DNA of 64,000 nucleotides from Nonomuraea guangzhouensis. Lineage in GTDB: Bacteria > Actinomycetota > Actinomycetes > Streptosporangiales > Streptosporangiaceae. The stretch spans positions 62,001-126,000 of the forward strand of contig NZ_JAHKRM010000038.1 in assembly GCF_019396345.1 (NCBI RefSeq). The letters run 5' to 3'. Below, piece by piece: positions 1-8,374 of the stretch. The notes under the pieces were generated by a model. The model saw only the letters and a program-made list of their open reading frames with translations. It made no database searches and was not told where the DNA came from. A program made the position numbers and the translations under genes. Numbering within the stretch: the first letter of the stretch is position 1; each line of letters opens with the position of its first letter.

Positions 1-406
1 CGGCCAGGGCCAGCCCCACCCCCGCCCAGACCCGGCGGGGCACCTTGGCGCGAAACATCACCAGGGCCAGGATCGGGGTGATGACCACGTTGCAGCCGAC
101 GGCGAATCCGGATACGGCCGAGGGGAGGCTGTCGAGCGCGATGGCCTGAGCACACTGTCCGACCCCGAACATGATGCCCAGGATGACCCCGTTGATCCAG
201 GTGTCCCGCGACAGGCGCCACACGCTGCGCGGCCGGATCAGAAAGAGCGTCAACGCCGCGAGGACGTATCGCTCGGCGAGCAGGTCCTCGACGGGTAACC
301 GCAGGATGAGATCTTTCATCAGCGGGAACGCCGACCCCCATGCGGCGCTGACGAACAACAGAAGCACGGCTCCCGTGAGGGGTCGGGGAGCGGGCACGAC
401 TGCCAT
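1..406 (-). CDS. EamA/DMT-family transporter, N-terminal part
   Basis: The reverse strand reads an open frame that runs off the left edge of the window, so only about the first 135 residues are present. It begins MAVVPAPRPLTG and has hydrophobic helices separated by short polar loops. The GSAFPLMK stretch after the first helix is typical of EamA (drug/metabolite transporter) proteins, which export small metabolites across the inner membrane. The helix GILGIMFGVGQCAQ-like region and the following SGFAVGCNVVITPILAL also fit the first five-helix repeat of this family. A second in-frame ATG lies 12 bases upstream at 418 and neither start has a strong ribosome site. Substrate cannot be told. Family call is fairly sure. 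Confidence 0.75.
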   Translation of the reverse strand, partial: MAVVPAPRPLTGAVLLLFVSAAWGSAFPLMKDLILRLPVEDLLAERYVLAALTLFLIRPRSVWRLSRDTWINGVILGIMFGVGQCAQAIALDSLPSAVSGFAVGCNVVITPILALVMFRAKVPRRVWAGVGLALA

Positions 407-593
407 GTCAAAAAGCATCTCACTACAATCAGCAGCCGTCGGTGTACAGGCAGCAGCCGGTGATGTTCCTCTACCACCGAGAGGAACGAGCCTCACCCGC
501 AGTTGCGTACATCCGTATCCGCAGGAGTGTTCAGTGCACTATTTCCGCCACATCCGCTCACCTGCCCCCACGGCATGACTACGGAGCGTGCCC

Positions 594-613
594 GCCCGTG
601 CATAGGCACGGGC
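594..613 (-). terminator. Candidate terminator hairpin after GNAT gene
   Basis: An 8-bp perfect stem (GCCCGTGC / GCACGGGC) with a 4-base loop lies about 60 bases beyond the stop of the GNAT gene. There is no T-run, as is common for terminators in high-GC actinomycetes. The rest of 419-674 holds no gene that I can support and should contain the promoter of the DMT gene. Confidence 0.4.
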
Positions 614-674
614 AGGCGCGTCCGGGTAAGGGCACGTCCGAAAATGAGAGAGCGAGGAGGGGGCGAGTGCGGCG

Positions 675-1190
675 CTACGACTCCAGCGCGTCCGCCGACT
701 CGACGGCCAGCCGGTCACCGCCCGGCCGGAGGCGTTTCTCGCCATAGACGACGACCAGGTCTCCGACCTGCCGCCGGGAGATCTCCCGCCAACCGTGCCG
801 CTCGTACAGTGCCAGGGCGGCTTCCTGGTTGAGCGTGGTGTCGCCGCGTACACGGTGGAATCCCAGCTCCACCGCTCGTTCCTCCAGAGCCAGCAGCATG
901 GTGGCGCCGAAACCGCGCCTCTGGAAACCTGGATGGACCCGCAGCCGGCACACCTCGGCCGTCTCCGAGTCGATGGGTCTCAGGCCGCCCATGGCCACGA
1001 CCCGCGAGCGGAGCTCGCCGACGAGGAAGTCGCCACCGCACGCCAGGTAGAGCTCCTGGATGCGGGGGAAGTCGTCGTCGTAGTAAACACCGTCGCCCGG
1101 CGCCAGTCCCACCTCAGCGAGGCAGATCTGATGCAGGGCGAGGATGGTGTCAAGGTCAGACCAGCGATAGCGCCGGATCTTCAGCTTCAT
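675..1190 (-). CDS. GNAT-family N-acetyltransferase
   Basis: A 171-residue GNAT acetyltransferase that would transfer an acetyl group from acetyl-CoA to an amine of unknown identity. The acetyl-CoA binding motif A is visible around residues 83-100 (RLRVHPGFQRRGFG, the Q/RxxGxG/A pattern), followed by the helix ATMLLALEERA and the C-terminal NQEAALALYERHGW segment, which matches the family's motif B. Its ATG overlaps the stop of the upstream XRE-type regulator by four bases, so the two are probably translated together from one mRNA. The partnership suggests that the enzyme's expression follows the regulator, but no substrate can be inferred. Confidence 0.85.
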   Translation of the reverse strand: MKLKIRRYRWSDLDTILALHQICLAEVGLAPGDGVYYDDDFPRIQELYLACGGDFLVGELRSRVVAMGGLRPIDSETAEVCRLRVHPGFQRRGFGATMLLALEERAVELGFHRVRGDTTLNQEAALALYERHGWREISRRQVGDLVVVYGEKRLRPGGDRLAVESADALES

Positions 1191-2725
1191 GCACCGCCAT
1201 TCCCTTCCCCGATGGCCAGCTCAGAAGGACGCAGTTCCTCCTGGAACGCTGCCAGGTCGGGATGATTCGCGTCCCGCGCCTTGATCGACTGTTCGAGCGC
1301 GACAGCCGGGCGCATGATGAAATCGGTGCGGTATTCGGGACCGAGGAGCTTCATCGCCTCGATGCCCATCCGGATCGCCTCCCCGACCTCCCCTTCGATC
1401 AGGCGGCATTGCGCGCGGTCGAGCCTGATCAGCGTCTGGTCGATGATGTGATCCTGGTATTTGTCGAGGGCCTGATCGAGTACGACCTCGGCCTCCAGGG
1501 TCTGGCCGAGCTTCGTGAGCACGTCGCCCTGGTAGAAGTACAGCTGGCGTTCGGTGTAGCCGAAGGCCATGTCCTCGCGTTCGTGTGACTTCATGTGCGA
1601 GAAAGCGTTGCGGGCCCGCGCCAGCGCGCGTTTGGCCTGGTCGACGACCTCTTTCTTGCTGTCGGTGCCCGAGATCATGGCCAGCGCGCGGGCCTCGACG
1701 ACCGGGGCCATGGCCTGCGCGGCGCACGGTGTCTGGCCGGCCAGGTCGCGGCTCTTCTTGGCCAGGTTGAGCGCCTCGCGGGCGTCGCCGTAGTAGAGCG
1801 GGACGAGCGCCTCGCGGGCCGTCACCCAGGCGCGCAGCGCGCGGTCGCCGGTCTCGTCGGCCGCGGTGCGGCCGGTACGGAAGAACGCGCGGGCCAGCCG
1901 GTGGTCGCCGAGGTTGATCATGATCATGCCGCTCAGCCCGGCGAGCTGCGCGGCCATGCGGCACAGGCGCTCCTGCAGGTCGATGGGCTGGCGGAAGGAC
2001 ATGGCGCTGCGCACGGCGCTGAGTTCGAGCAGCACGTCGCACAGCAGCCGCAGCGGCGCGGTGGTGGTGTATTGCCGGCCGAAGGCGACGGTCGCCTCCT
2101 CCCACTGGTCGAGCATGGCGGGAGAGACGGTGGCCGACACGAGGATGTTGTCCATCCGCCGCCTGATGCCCTCGGCGGCGCCCAGCACCTCGCCGTCGAA
2201 CTTGGCGGTCTGGGTGCTGTTGGACAGCAGTTTCAGCAGCGTGCGGCGCAGGATGTTCTCGTCCTCCTCGTCGGAGGGGGTCGGGATCGTCTCCGGTTGC
2301 TGGTGGACCAGCAGCTCGCGCGGAGAACTGCTCCCGATGTGGGCGCGCTCCTTGGCATCGGCTCCGAGCACCCCGGGCATCCGGTGGCCATGGCCGCAGA
2401 TGCACGGACCGTCATAGCCGAGGGCGCCCGGCTCGACCCGGTAGACCGAGCAGAGGTAGTGGAGATATTCGGGACCCGGCCGTTTCAGCCCGCTCTCGTA
2501 GGCGGACAGCAGGGTCTCGCCGATGCCGGGCGGGGCCTTGGCGTCCCGATCGAACAGGGCTCTGACCTGCTCGATGACGTCAGCCAGCGCGATGCCGTGC
2601 GCGAGACGATGCCCTTTGATCTTGGTGGTGCCGAACTGGGGCCCACAGTTTTCGTGGATCTCCTCAGCGATCTGAGCGGAGGTGCGCCCGGCGGCGAGCC
2701 CTTTGGCCCGGATGCGCCGCGCCAT
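1187..2725 (-). CDS. XRE-family regulator with TPR-like C-terminal region
   Basis: A cytoplasmic regulator of about 512 residues. The N-terminal third (AGRTSAQIAEEIHENC and the following LLSAYESGLKRPGPEYL) carries a helix-turn-helix arrangement and the YE.G...P..YL ending typical of XRE-type HTHs in actinomycetes. The rest is an alpha-helical, tetratricopeptide-like sensor region such as those of the many developmental or signal-responsive regulators of Streptomyces relatives. Starts at 2791, 2755 and 2725 are all possible in frame. I chose 2725 (MARRIRAKG), which follows GAGACGGAG; the stretch before it looks non-conserved. It overlaps the following GNAT gene by ATGA. Confidence 0.75.
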   Translation of the reverse strand: MARRIRAKGLAAGRTSAQIAEEIHENCGPQFGTTKIKGHRLAHGIALADVIEQVRALFDRDAKAPPGIGETLLSAYESGLKRPGPEYLHYLCSVYRVEPGALGYDGPCICGHGHRMPGVLGADAKERAHIGSSSPRELLVHQQPETIPTPSDEEDENILRRTLLKLLSNSTQTAKFDGEVLGAAEGIRRRMDNILVSATVSPAMLDQWEEATVAFGRQYTTTAPLRLLCDVLLELSAVRSAMSFRQPIDLQERLCRMAAQLAGLSGMIMINLGDHRLARAFFRTGRTAADETGDRALRAWVTAREALVPLYYGDAREALNLAKKSRDLAGQTPCAAQAMAPVVEARALAMISGTDSKKEVVDQAKRALARARNAFSHMKSHEREDMAFGYTERQLYFYQGDVLTKLGQTLEAEVVLDQALDKYQDHIIDQTLIRLDRAQCRLIEGEVGEAIRMGIEAMKLLGPEYRTDFIMRPAVALEQSIKARDANHPDLAAFQEELRPSELAIGEGNGGA

Positions 2726-3027
2726 CTCCGTCTCTCTGTGCTGCCTGCCGGACATCCCGGCCCCTCTCACGCATGTCCCGTCGGTCCGCAACTGCTAACC
2801 GAGCGTAGCCTTCAGGTCGCGCTGTGCCTACCAATGACTATGGACCATTGCTGACGGCTTGGAAACGCCTTCTTGGAGGTTGTGGTTAAGGATCGTCCTC
2901 CGGCGGACTGTTTCTTACAACCCACGAGGTAGAAGCGGCTCCCCGTGAACGGAAACGCGTCGTTGCGCGCTCCGCCGACTTGAGTCATCTTTGGCCCACC
3001 AGCAACGATTCAAGGGAGGGACGAAAG

Positions 3028-3312
3028 GTGGGGGACGACAACTTTGGGCACCTGGAGCGTTTAGTGTCGGAACTCGACGCTCGGGGGTTGCTCGCACGAG
3101 TGGTTCGAACCCAAAGCGGGCGGGTGTTCGTCCGGGTAATCAACCCGAACGCGACAAGCCTTACCGAGAACGTCACCTGCCGGCCTACTGCGGTCGCCGA
3201 GCTTCCGGACTGGTGGTACTGCTGGTCCTGGGGCGAGCGAATGCACACGGCCGATGACCCGGCTGGTGCGGCGACCAAGGTCGCACGCGTACTCGCCGCT
3301 GTGGGCGAGTGA
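3028..3312 (+). CDS. Small conserved actinobacterial protein, function unknown
   Basis: A 94-residue protein starting at GTG 3028, seven bases after the strong ribosome site GGAGGG at 3015-3020. It has an alpha/beta pattern (HLERLVSELDARG, then VFVRVINP) and a tryptophan-rich centre, WWYCWSWGERM, after which the chain ends with a helix (GAATKVARVLAAVG). Small proteins with such a YCWSWG motif are common next to XRE-type regulators in Streptosporangiales and Streptomyces. The divergent XRE regulator at 1187-2725 fits that pattern. Their role is unknown; I call this hypothetical and put the link to the regulator down as inference. No membrane segment or signal peptide is seen. Confidence 0.65.
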   Translation: MGDDNFGHLERLVSELDARGLLARVVRTQSGRVFVRVINPNATSLTENVTCRPTAVAELPDWWYCWSWGERMHTADDPAGAATKVARVLAAVGE

Positions 3313-3498
3313 TCCAGCGGTGATCCGGGTGGAGCGCAGCCACCACGGCTCACCGCACCCACGGCGGCTCCTCGGGGCCGGCGGGGTGGTCGGTGCGGAG
3401 GGTCTCCTGCCTAGACCGCAGGGGCTCTGGCCATCCCGCCGGTTCCGCTTCTTGCGGGACTCGTGCTTGTACGGCCAGCCAGCCGTACACAGGAGATG

Positions 3499-3520
3499 CC
3501 CTCCAGGTCCGCCTGGAGGG
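3499..3520. terminator. Perfect 9-bp hairpin, possible terminator
   Basis: CCCTCCAGG and CCTGGAGGG are separated by four bases. The hairpin lies about 190 bases after the small conserved gene. No T-run follows. The surrounding stretch 3313-3670 has no gene that I can support: the open frames there have no start signal or recognisable domain. Confidence 0.35.
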
Positions 3521-3670
3521 TGTTCGGGGGACCCCTCCCGGAAACGGCGCGGGACATGCTTCCGGGTGTGTGTCCCAGCCGAGCCGTACGTCACCGGAGC
3601 GTCAGGCCCCGCCCTCCGCGGCCCAGGGGGCCTGATGACCCCGTCTTCCCCGGCGTGATGTGACTGCGGC

Positions 3671-3729
3671 CGGTTCGGTCGGCGGTATCTTTTGGAGCGA
3701 TCCGCTCGAAAAGACCGCCGACCGAACTG
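3671..3729. repeat. Long near-perfect hairpin upstream of mscS-like gene
   Basis: A 59-base inverted repeat. The outer arms GTTCGGTCGGCGGT and ACCGCCGACCGAAC pair perfectly. Then a two-base bulge is followed by CTTTT/AAAAG and an inner GAGCG-ATC-CGCTC stem. It ends 23 bases before the GTG start of the channel gene, so in mRNA it would form in the 5' leader. It could be an upstream terminator, an attenuator or a protein-binding site. Confidence 0.7.
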
Positions 3730-3751
3730 CTTCCGGAAGGGGATCCAACCA

Positions 3752-4735
3752 GTGCTCCTGCTGGCAACGCCTGTCCTTACGTCGGGTCCGTTCGACCCTA
3801 CGCAGCTCGCCAATCAGGTGAGCAAGGCCTGCGAGAATGACACATTCCTCTGTGGGTTCCTGCAGGACTGGCTACCCGTGGGTGCGTTCGCACCGATCAT
3901 CGCAACGATCATCACGGTCGCCCTGATCCTGGTCATCGCCCTCATCGTGCGGAACATCGCCAAGCGCCTGATCACCCGAGTGGTCAGCAGCGCTTCGACC
4001 GGCAGCTCGATCACCGGCCGGTTCCGCAGGTCCGGCGCCGCGACCGAGGGCATCGACGCCCTCCTCAACGAGCGCCGCAAGCAGCGCGCCGAGACCATGG
4101 GGTCGGTGCTCAAGCACATCTCCTCGGTCGTCATCATGGGCACCGCCGTGCTGACCGTGCTCGACCGGCTGACGATCCCCATCGCTCCCCTGCTCACCAG
4201 CGTCGGCATCCTCGGCGTGGCGATCGGCTTCGGCGCGCAGGAGCTGGTCAAGGACTTCATCGCGGGCATGTTCATGCTGCTGGAGGACCAGTACGGCGTG
4301 GGCGACGTGATCGACGCGGGCGCCGCGGTCGGCACCGTCGAGGCGGTCACCCTGCGGGTCACCAGGCTGCGTGACGCCGACGGCCGCGTCTGGTACGTCC
4401 GCAACGGCACCATCACCAGGGTCGGCAACGAGTCGCAGGGCTGGTCACGGGCCTACCTCGACGTCCCGGTCGCCTGGAACACCGACGTCACCACCGTCCG
4501 GGCCATCCTGGAGCACGTGGCCGAGGAGATCTGGGCCGACGCCGACTTCCGCGAGACACTCATCGTGCAGGAGCCCGACGTGTTCGGCGTGGAGCAGCTC
4601 TCCGACAGCTCGCTGGTGTTCCGGATCTCCGCCAAGACGCTCCCGGCCAAGCAGGCGCAGGTCGCGCGGGAGCTCAGGCTCCGGGTCAAGACCGCGCTCG
4701 ACAGCGCGGGCATTCCCATGGTCGCCACCGCATAG
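3752..4735 (+). CDS. MscS-family mechanosensitive ion channel
   Basis: A small-conductance mechanosensitive channel of 327 residues that opens under membrane tension to release solutes. Hydrophobic segments lie at about 47-70, 124-142 and 145-175. The last contains the glycine/alanine-rich pore helix (SVGILGVAIGFGAQELVKDF) followed by the beta domain with the EDQYGVGDVIDAG loop, which is diagnostic. I chose GTG 3752 because the GGAAGGGG ribosome site sits just upstream and the alternative ATG at 3692 lies inside the long hairpin. The next gene, a truncated haemoglobin, begins only nine bases after the stop, so the two are probably co-transcribed. Confidence 0.9.
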   Translation: MLLLATPVLTSGPFDPTQLANQVSKACENDTFLCGFLQDWLPVGAFAPIIATIITVALILVIALIVRNIAKRLITRVVSSASTGSSITGRFRRSGAATEGIDALLNERRKQRAETMGSVLKHISSVVIMGTAVLTVLDRLTIPIAPLLTSVGILGVAIGFGAQELVKDFIAGMFMLLEDQYGVGDVIDAGAAVGTVEAVTLRVTRLRDADGRVWYVRNGTITRVGNESQGWSRAYLDVPVAWNTDVTTVRAILEHVAEEIWADADFRETLIVQEPDVFGVEQLSDSSLVFRISAKTLPAKQAQVARELRLRVKTALDSAGIPMVATA

Positions 4736-4744
4736 GCTTGTACG

Positions 4745-5125
4745 GTGACTGAAACCTCCTTTTACGAGGCTGTCGGGGGCGAGGAGACCTTCCGGCGACT
4801 CGTCCACCGCTTCTATGAGGGGATCAAGCAGGATCCGCTGCTGCTCCCGCTCTACCCGGAGGAAGACCTCACCGGGGCCGAAGACCGGTTGCGGGGGTTC
4901 CTCATCCAATACTGGGGCGGCCCCACCACCTACAGCCAGGAGCGTGGCCATCCGCGGCTGCGGATGCGGCACAACCCGTTCGTCATCGGCGAGGCCGAGC
5001 GCGACGCCTGGCTGCGGCACATGCACGAGGCCGTCGAGTCGCTGGAGTTGCCGCAGGAGCTGGAGACCAAGCTCTGGGACTACCTGGTCTACGCGGCCCA
5101 CAGCATGGTGAACTCCCCGACATAG
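4745..5125 (+). CDS. glbO: Group II truncated haemoglobin (trHbO)
   Basis: A 126-residue haem protein of the GlbO type, a 2-on-2 globin that binds oxygen and may handle NO or interact with terminal oxidases at the membrane. The proximal haem ligand is His76 in RMRHNPF. Trp89 (DAWLRHM) matches the invariant G8 tryptophan of group II, and Tyr24 and Tyr37 match the distal tyrosines at B10 and CD1. Length is normal for the family. It starts at GTG 4745, ten bases after the channel gene. GH13 follows after 16 bases. All three genes probably share a transcript, though their functional link is not obvious. Confidence 0.92.
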   Translation: MTETSFYEAVGGEETFRRLVHRFYEGIKQDPLLLPLYPEEDLTGAEDRLRGFLIQYWGGPTTYSQERGHPRLRMRHNPFVIGEAERDAWLRHMHEAVESLELPQELETKLWDYLVYAAHSMVNSPT

Positions 5126-5141
5126 CGGGCATGACGGCCCC

Positions 5142-6641
5142 ATGGACATCCCCTGGTGGCGTGACGCCGTCGTCTACGAGATCTATGTTCGCAGCTTCGC
5201 CGACGCCTCGGGAGACGGCGTCGGCGATCTCGCGGGAGTACGCGAGCGCCTGCCGTACCTGGCGGAGCTCGGCGTCGACGCGATCTGGCTGACCCCCTTC
5301 TATCCCTCCCCGATGGCCGACGGCGGCTACGACGTGGCCCACTACCGCGGTGTCGATCCGCTGTTCGGGACGTTGGGCGACTTCGAGTCGCTGGTCTCGG
5401 AGGCGCACGAGCTCGGGCTGAAGGTCCTCGTCGACGTGGTGCCGAACCACAGCTCGTCCGAGCATCCCTGGTTCCAGGCCGCACTACGCGGCGAGCACCG
5501 CGACCGCTACATCTTCCGCGACCGGCCGAACAACTGGCAGTCCACCTTCAGCGGGCCGGCCTGGACGAAGCTGCCGGACGGCCAGTACTACCTGCATCTG
5601 TTCGCCCCCGGCCAGCCCGACTTCAACTGGCGCAACCCCGAGATCCACCGGGAGTTCCTCGACGTCCTGCGGTTCTGGCTCGACCGGGGTGTCGACGGGT
5701 TCCGCATCGACGTGGCGATGGGCCTCTACAAGGCGAAGGGGCTGCCCGACGTCAAGGACCAGTCGTTCAAGGCGGTCTCCCCGGTATGGGGCCAGCCCGA
5801 AGTGCACGAGGTCTACCGGGACTGGCGCAAGCTGCTCGACGGCTACCCCGGCGAGCGGATGGCCGTGGGCGAGGTGTGGACGGACAGCTCCGAGGACCTG
5901 GCGCTCTACGTGCGCCCCGACGAGCTGCACCAGAGCTTCAACTTCGCCTGGCTGCAGGCGCCCTGGTCGCCGACCGCGTTCAAGAAGGTCATCGACGACA
6001 CGCTGGCCGCGGTGCCGTTCGCCACCTGGGTGCTGTCCAACCACGATGTCGTACGGCACCGCACCCGCTACGAGACCGCCGACCCGGGCACGGGACTGAT
6101 GAGGGCCAAGGCGGCGCTGCTGACGATGCTGGCGCTCCCCGGGTCGGCATATCTCTACCAGGGGGAGGAACTTGGCCTCCCCGAGGTGAAGGATCTTCCC
6201 CCGGAGGCGCGGCAGGACCCGGTCTTCATCCAGTCGAAGGGCGAGCTGGCCGGCCGTGACGGCTGCCGGGTGCCGCTGCCGTGGTCGGCCGACGGCGGGT
6301 CGCTCGGGTTCTCCCCCGATGGGGTGGCGCCGTGGCTGCCGCAGCCGGCCGGCTTCTCGGCACTCAGCGTGGCGGCCCAGAGCGCCGACTCCGCCTCGAC
6401 ACTGGCCTTCTACCGCCGGGCCCTGGCCTGCCGTCGAGAGTTGGTGCGCTCGATCCCGTACACGCTGGAATGGCTGGACTCCCCCGAAGGCGCGCTCTTC
6501 TTCACCCGTGGGTCGCTGATCTGCGCCGTCAACTGCGGCACCGAGCCGGTGCGGCTGCCGCCGCACGACGGCGTCCTGCTGGCCAGCGGGGCGCTCGACG
6601 GAGACCTGCTGCCGCCTGACACCGCCGTCTGGCTACGCTGA
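5142..6641 (+). CDS. GH13 alpha-glucosidase / oligo-1,6-glucosidase
   Basis: A 499-residue cytoplasmic glycoside hydrolase of family 13, with no signal peptide, that would hydrolyse alpha-glucosidic bonds of short maltose- or isomaltose-type sugars. The four family motifs are present: DVVPNHSS (98-105), DGFRIDVAMG with nucleophile Asp190, GEVWTD with acid/base Glu244, and SNHDVVRHR with the third Asp at 302. A QPDFNWRNPEIH stretch is typical of the alpha-glucosidase/oligo-glucosidase subgroups. The exact substrate cannot be read from sequence. The gene's last nine bases overlap the end of the convergent MFS gene. Confidence 0.9.
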   Translation: MDIPWWRDAVVYEIYVRSFADASGDGVGDLAGVRERLPYLAELGVDAIWLTPFYPSPMADGGYDVAHYRGVDPLFGTLGDFESLVSEAHELGLKVLVDVVPNHSSSEHPWFQAALRGEHRDRYIFRDRPNNWQSTFSGPAWTKLPDGQYYLHLFAPGQPDFNWRNPEIHREFLDVLRFWLDRGVDGFRIDVAMGLYKAKGLPDVKDQSFKAVSPVWGQPEVHEVYRDWRKLLDGYPGERMAVGEVWTDSSEDLALYVRPDELHQSFNFAWLQAPWSPTAFKKVIDDTLAAVPFATWVLSNHDVVRHRTRYETADPGTGLMRAKAALLTMLALPGSAYLYQGEELGLPEVKDLPPEARQDPVFIQSKGELAGRDGCRVPLPWSADGGSLGFSPDGVAPWLPQPAGFSALSVAAQSADSASTLAFYRRALACRRELVRSIPYTLEWLDSPEGALFFTRGSLICAVNCGTEPVRLPPHDGVLLASGALDGDLLPPDTAVWLR

Positions 6642-7832
6642 CGCGTCCTCCCCTTGAGGCGCGCCTTGTTCCTCGGTGGCGTGCCGCTCGCCGCGGGCGG
6701 GGATGACGGGCAGCGAGATCAGCGCGCACGCCAGCCCCGCCGCGAACCCGGCCCAGTAGCCGGTGGCCGTGATCAGCACCCCGGCCAGCGGCGTGACGCC
6801 GAGGGACACGATGTTCTGGATGGTGTTGTGGGTGCCGAGTACGCGCCCAGCCGAAGCGGGACCGGCCAGCTCGCCCGCCGAGAGGTAGGCGAGGCCGTTG
6901 CCCGCCACGGTGATCACCGCGGCCAGCGCCAGCATGACCGGGCCGAGCCAGGATTCGGTGACCGTGCCCAGCACCAGCAGGGCCAGCACGGCCAGCGAGC
7001 CGAGCGTCAGCAGCCGCAGCGGCGCCATGCGCAGGCCGGTCCTGTCGGACCAGCGTCCGGCCGCGATGCGCACCACCGCGCCACCGATCGCCGCCACGCC
7101 GAACAGCTGTCCCGCCCGTACGCCGTCCCAGCCGTAGACGCCGACCAGACAAGCCACCCCGTACGTGCTGACGACGACCTGAGGCACCACGTGCAGCGCG
7201 CTGGTCGCGTGCACCCGCCACAGCGCGGGCTGCCGGTACGGCGAGGCGGCGGGCGCCGTCCGCGGGCCTGAGAGCGCGTGTGGCGGCTCGGCCAGGAAGA
7301 GGGCGGCCAGCACGGCGGCGAGCAGGCTGACACCGGCGCAGACGAAGAACACGCCCGAGATGCCGTGGGCCCGCGCGATCGGCGGCAGGACGAACGCCGC
7401 GACCGCCATGCCGAGCGTGTAGGAGACCTGGCGCAGGCCCATCGCGACGCCGCGCTCCGGCGGCTCAAACCAGCGCAGCACGATCCGGCCGCCGCCGACC
7501 ATGGCCGCGGACCCCATGGCCCCGGCCAGGGCGAGCAGCGGGATCATCGCCCAGATCTCGGTCACGAAGGCCGCGGCGGCCAGCAGCGCGGCGGCCAGCC
7601 CGACGCCGATGCCGAGCACCAGCCGCTCGCCCCGCCGGTCGGCCAGCATGCCCCAGGCGACCAGGGAGAACAGGAGGCCGATGCCGGGGGCGTTGCCGAT
7701 GATCCCGGCGACGGGCAGCGAGACCTCGAAGTAGCGCTGGATGTCCGGCATGACGAGCGGCAGCCCGAACAGTCCCAGCGTGACGCTGGCGTGCGCGTTG
7801 ACCCCCAGAGCGAGCATCACCCAGCGCTTCAT
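6633..7832 (-). CDS. MFS transporter
   Basis: A 399-residue major facilitator with twelve predicted helices. The motif-A loop between helices 2 and 3 reads GMLADRRGERLVLG, and a second copy (GRWSDRTGLRMAPL) lies between helices 8 and 9, which is the classic MFS duplication. The likely role is export or import of a small organic molecule. Nothing in the sequence fixes the substrate. Its ATG overlaps the stop of the thioesterase gene (ATGA), so the two are one translational unit. The 3' end overlaps the convergent GH13 gene. Confidence 0.88.
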   Translation of the reverse strand: MKRWVMLALGVNAHASVTLGLFGLPLVMPDIQRYFEVSLPVAGIIGNAPGIGLLFSLVAWGMLADRRGERLVLGIGVGLAAALLAAAAFVTEIWAMIPLLALAGAMGSAAMVGGGRIVLRWFEPPERGVAMGLRQVSYTLGMAVAAFVLPPIARAHGISGVFFVCAGVSLLAAVLAALFLAEPPHALSGPRTAPAASPYRQPALWRVHATSALHVVPQVVVSTYGVACLVGVYGWDGVRAGQLFGVAAIGGAVVRIAAGRWSDRTGLRMAPLRLLTLGSLAVLALLVLGTVTESWLGPVMLALAAVITVAGNGLAYLSAGELAGPASAGRVLGTHNTIQNIVSLGVTPLAGVLITATGYWAGFAAGLACALISLPVIPARGERHATEEQGAPQGEDASA

Positions 7833-8311
7833 ACCGTCATGAACCGCCGTAGGTAGGCGCGTTCATCGGAGGCGAGGCGGCGCGGCCCGGCACGTTCCAC
7901 GTCGTAGGCGACGATCACCGAGGTGGCCCGGACGAACAGCTCGTCGTCGTCGCGGATCTCGTGCTCCAGCGTGAACCGGACCGCTCGGAGGTCCGTCACC
8001 CAGGTCTCCACCCGGACCGGCTCGGCGCGGAAGCCCAGCGGGCGCAGGTAGTCGATCTCGTGACGGGAGACGACGAGCCCTTTGAAGGGGGCGTCACCGG
8101 CCTTGTACGGATCGATGTGGAGCATCCCCAGGCGGGCGTCCTCCAGATAGTCGAAGAAGCGGACGTTGTTCACATGCCCGAGAGAATCGATGTCCGCAAA
8201 TCTCACCATTCGGGGGAAGATGTGCCGCTGGGCCAGGGAATGTTCAACCACGGTGGCCACCGTACCCGTCCCGGTCAGATGGCCTCGCTCCGGGCCGTCG
8301 GGGCCTGTCAT
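7829..8311 (-). CDS. Hot-dog fold acyl-CoA thioesterase
   Basis: A 160-residue protein of the 4-hydroxybenzoyl-CoA thioesterase type that cleaves acyl-CoA to acid and CoA. The motif RFADIDSLGHVNNVRFFDYLEDAR holds the catalytic Asp and the HVNN stretch of this family. Start choice is open. The ATG at 8311 directly abuts the 8312-8332 operator palindrome and has no room for a ribosome site, so it would be leaderless; GTG at 8260, preceded by GGGACGGG, would remove 17 non-conserved residues and keep the whole domain. It shares a divergent promoter with the SDR gene and overlaps the MFS gene by four bases. Confidence 0.85.
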   Translation of the reverse strand: MTGPDGPERGHLTGTGTVATVVEHSLAQRHIFPRMVRFADIDSLGHVNNVRFFDYLEDARLGMLHIDPYKAGDAPFKGLVVSRHEIDYLRPLGFRAEPVRVETWVTDLRAVRFTLEHEIRDDDELFVRATSVIVAYDVERAGPRRLASDERAYLRRFMTV

Positions 8312-8332
8312 TTCTAGATTTCGATACTAGAA
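8312..8332. promoter_or_regulatory. Putative TetR operator, site A
   Basis: TTCTAG-N9-CTAGAA palindrome between the divergent thioesterase and SDR genes, with core TAGATTTCGATACTA at 8315-8329. It belongs to the five-site family also found at 10669, 10710, 13304 and 13388. It overlaps the base next to the annotated thioesterase start codon. Confidence 0.6.
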
Positions 8333-8374
8333 TTCGCTTCGCATCGTCAGGGCAGTCGAGGAGCGAGGTGCCAC

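Noticed and set aside
3061..3813. Minus-strand frame of 250 residues across the 3313-3670 gap
   Set aside because: It overlaps the small conserved gene and the long hairpin, has no ribosome site and no recognisable domain.
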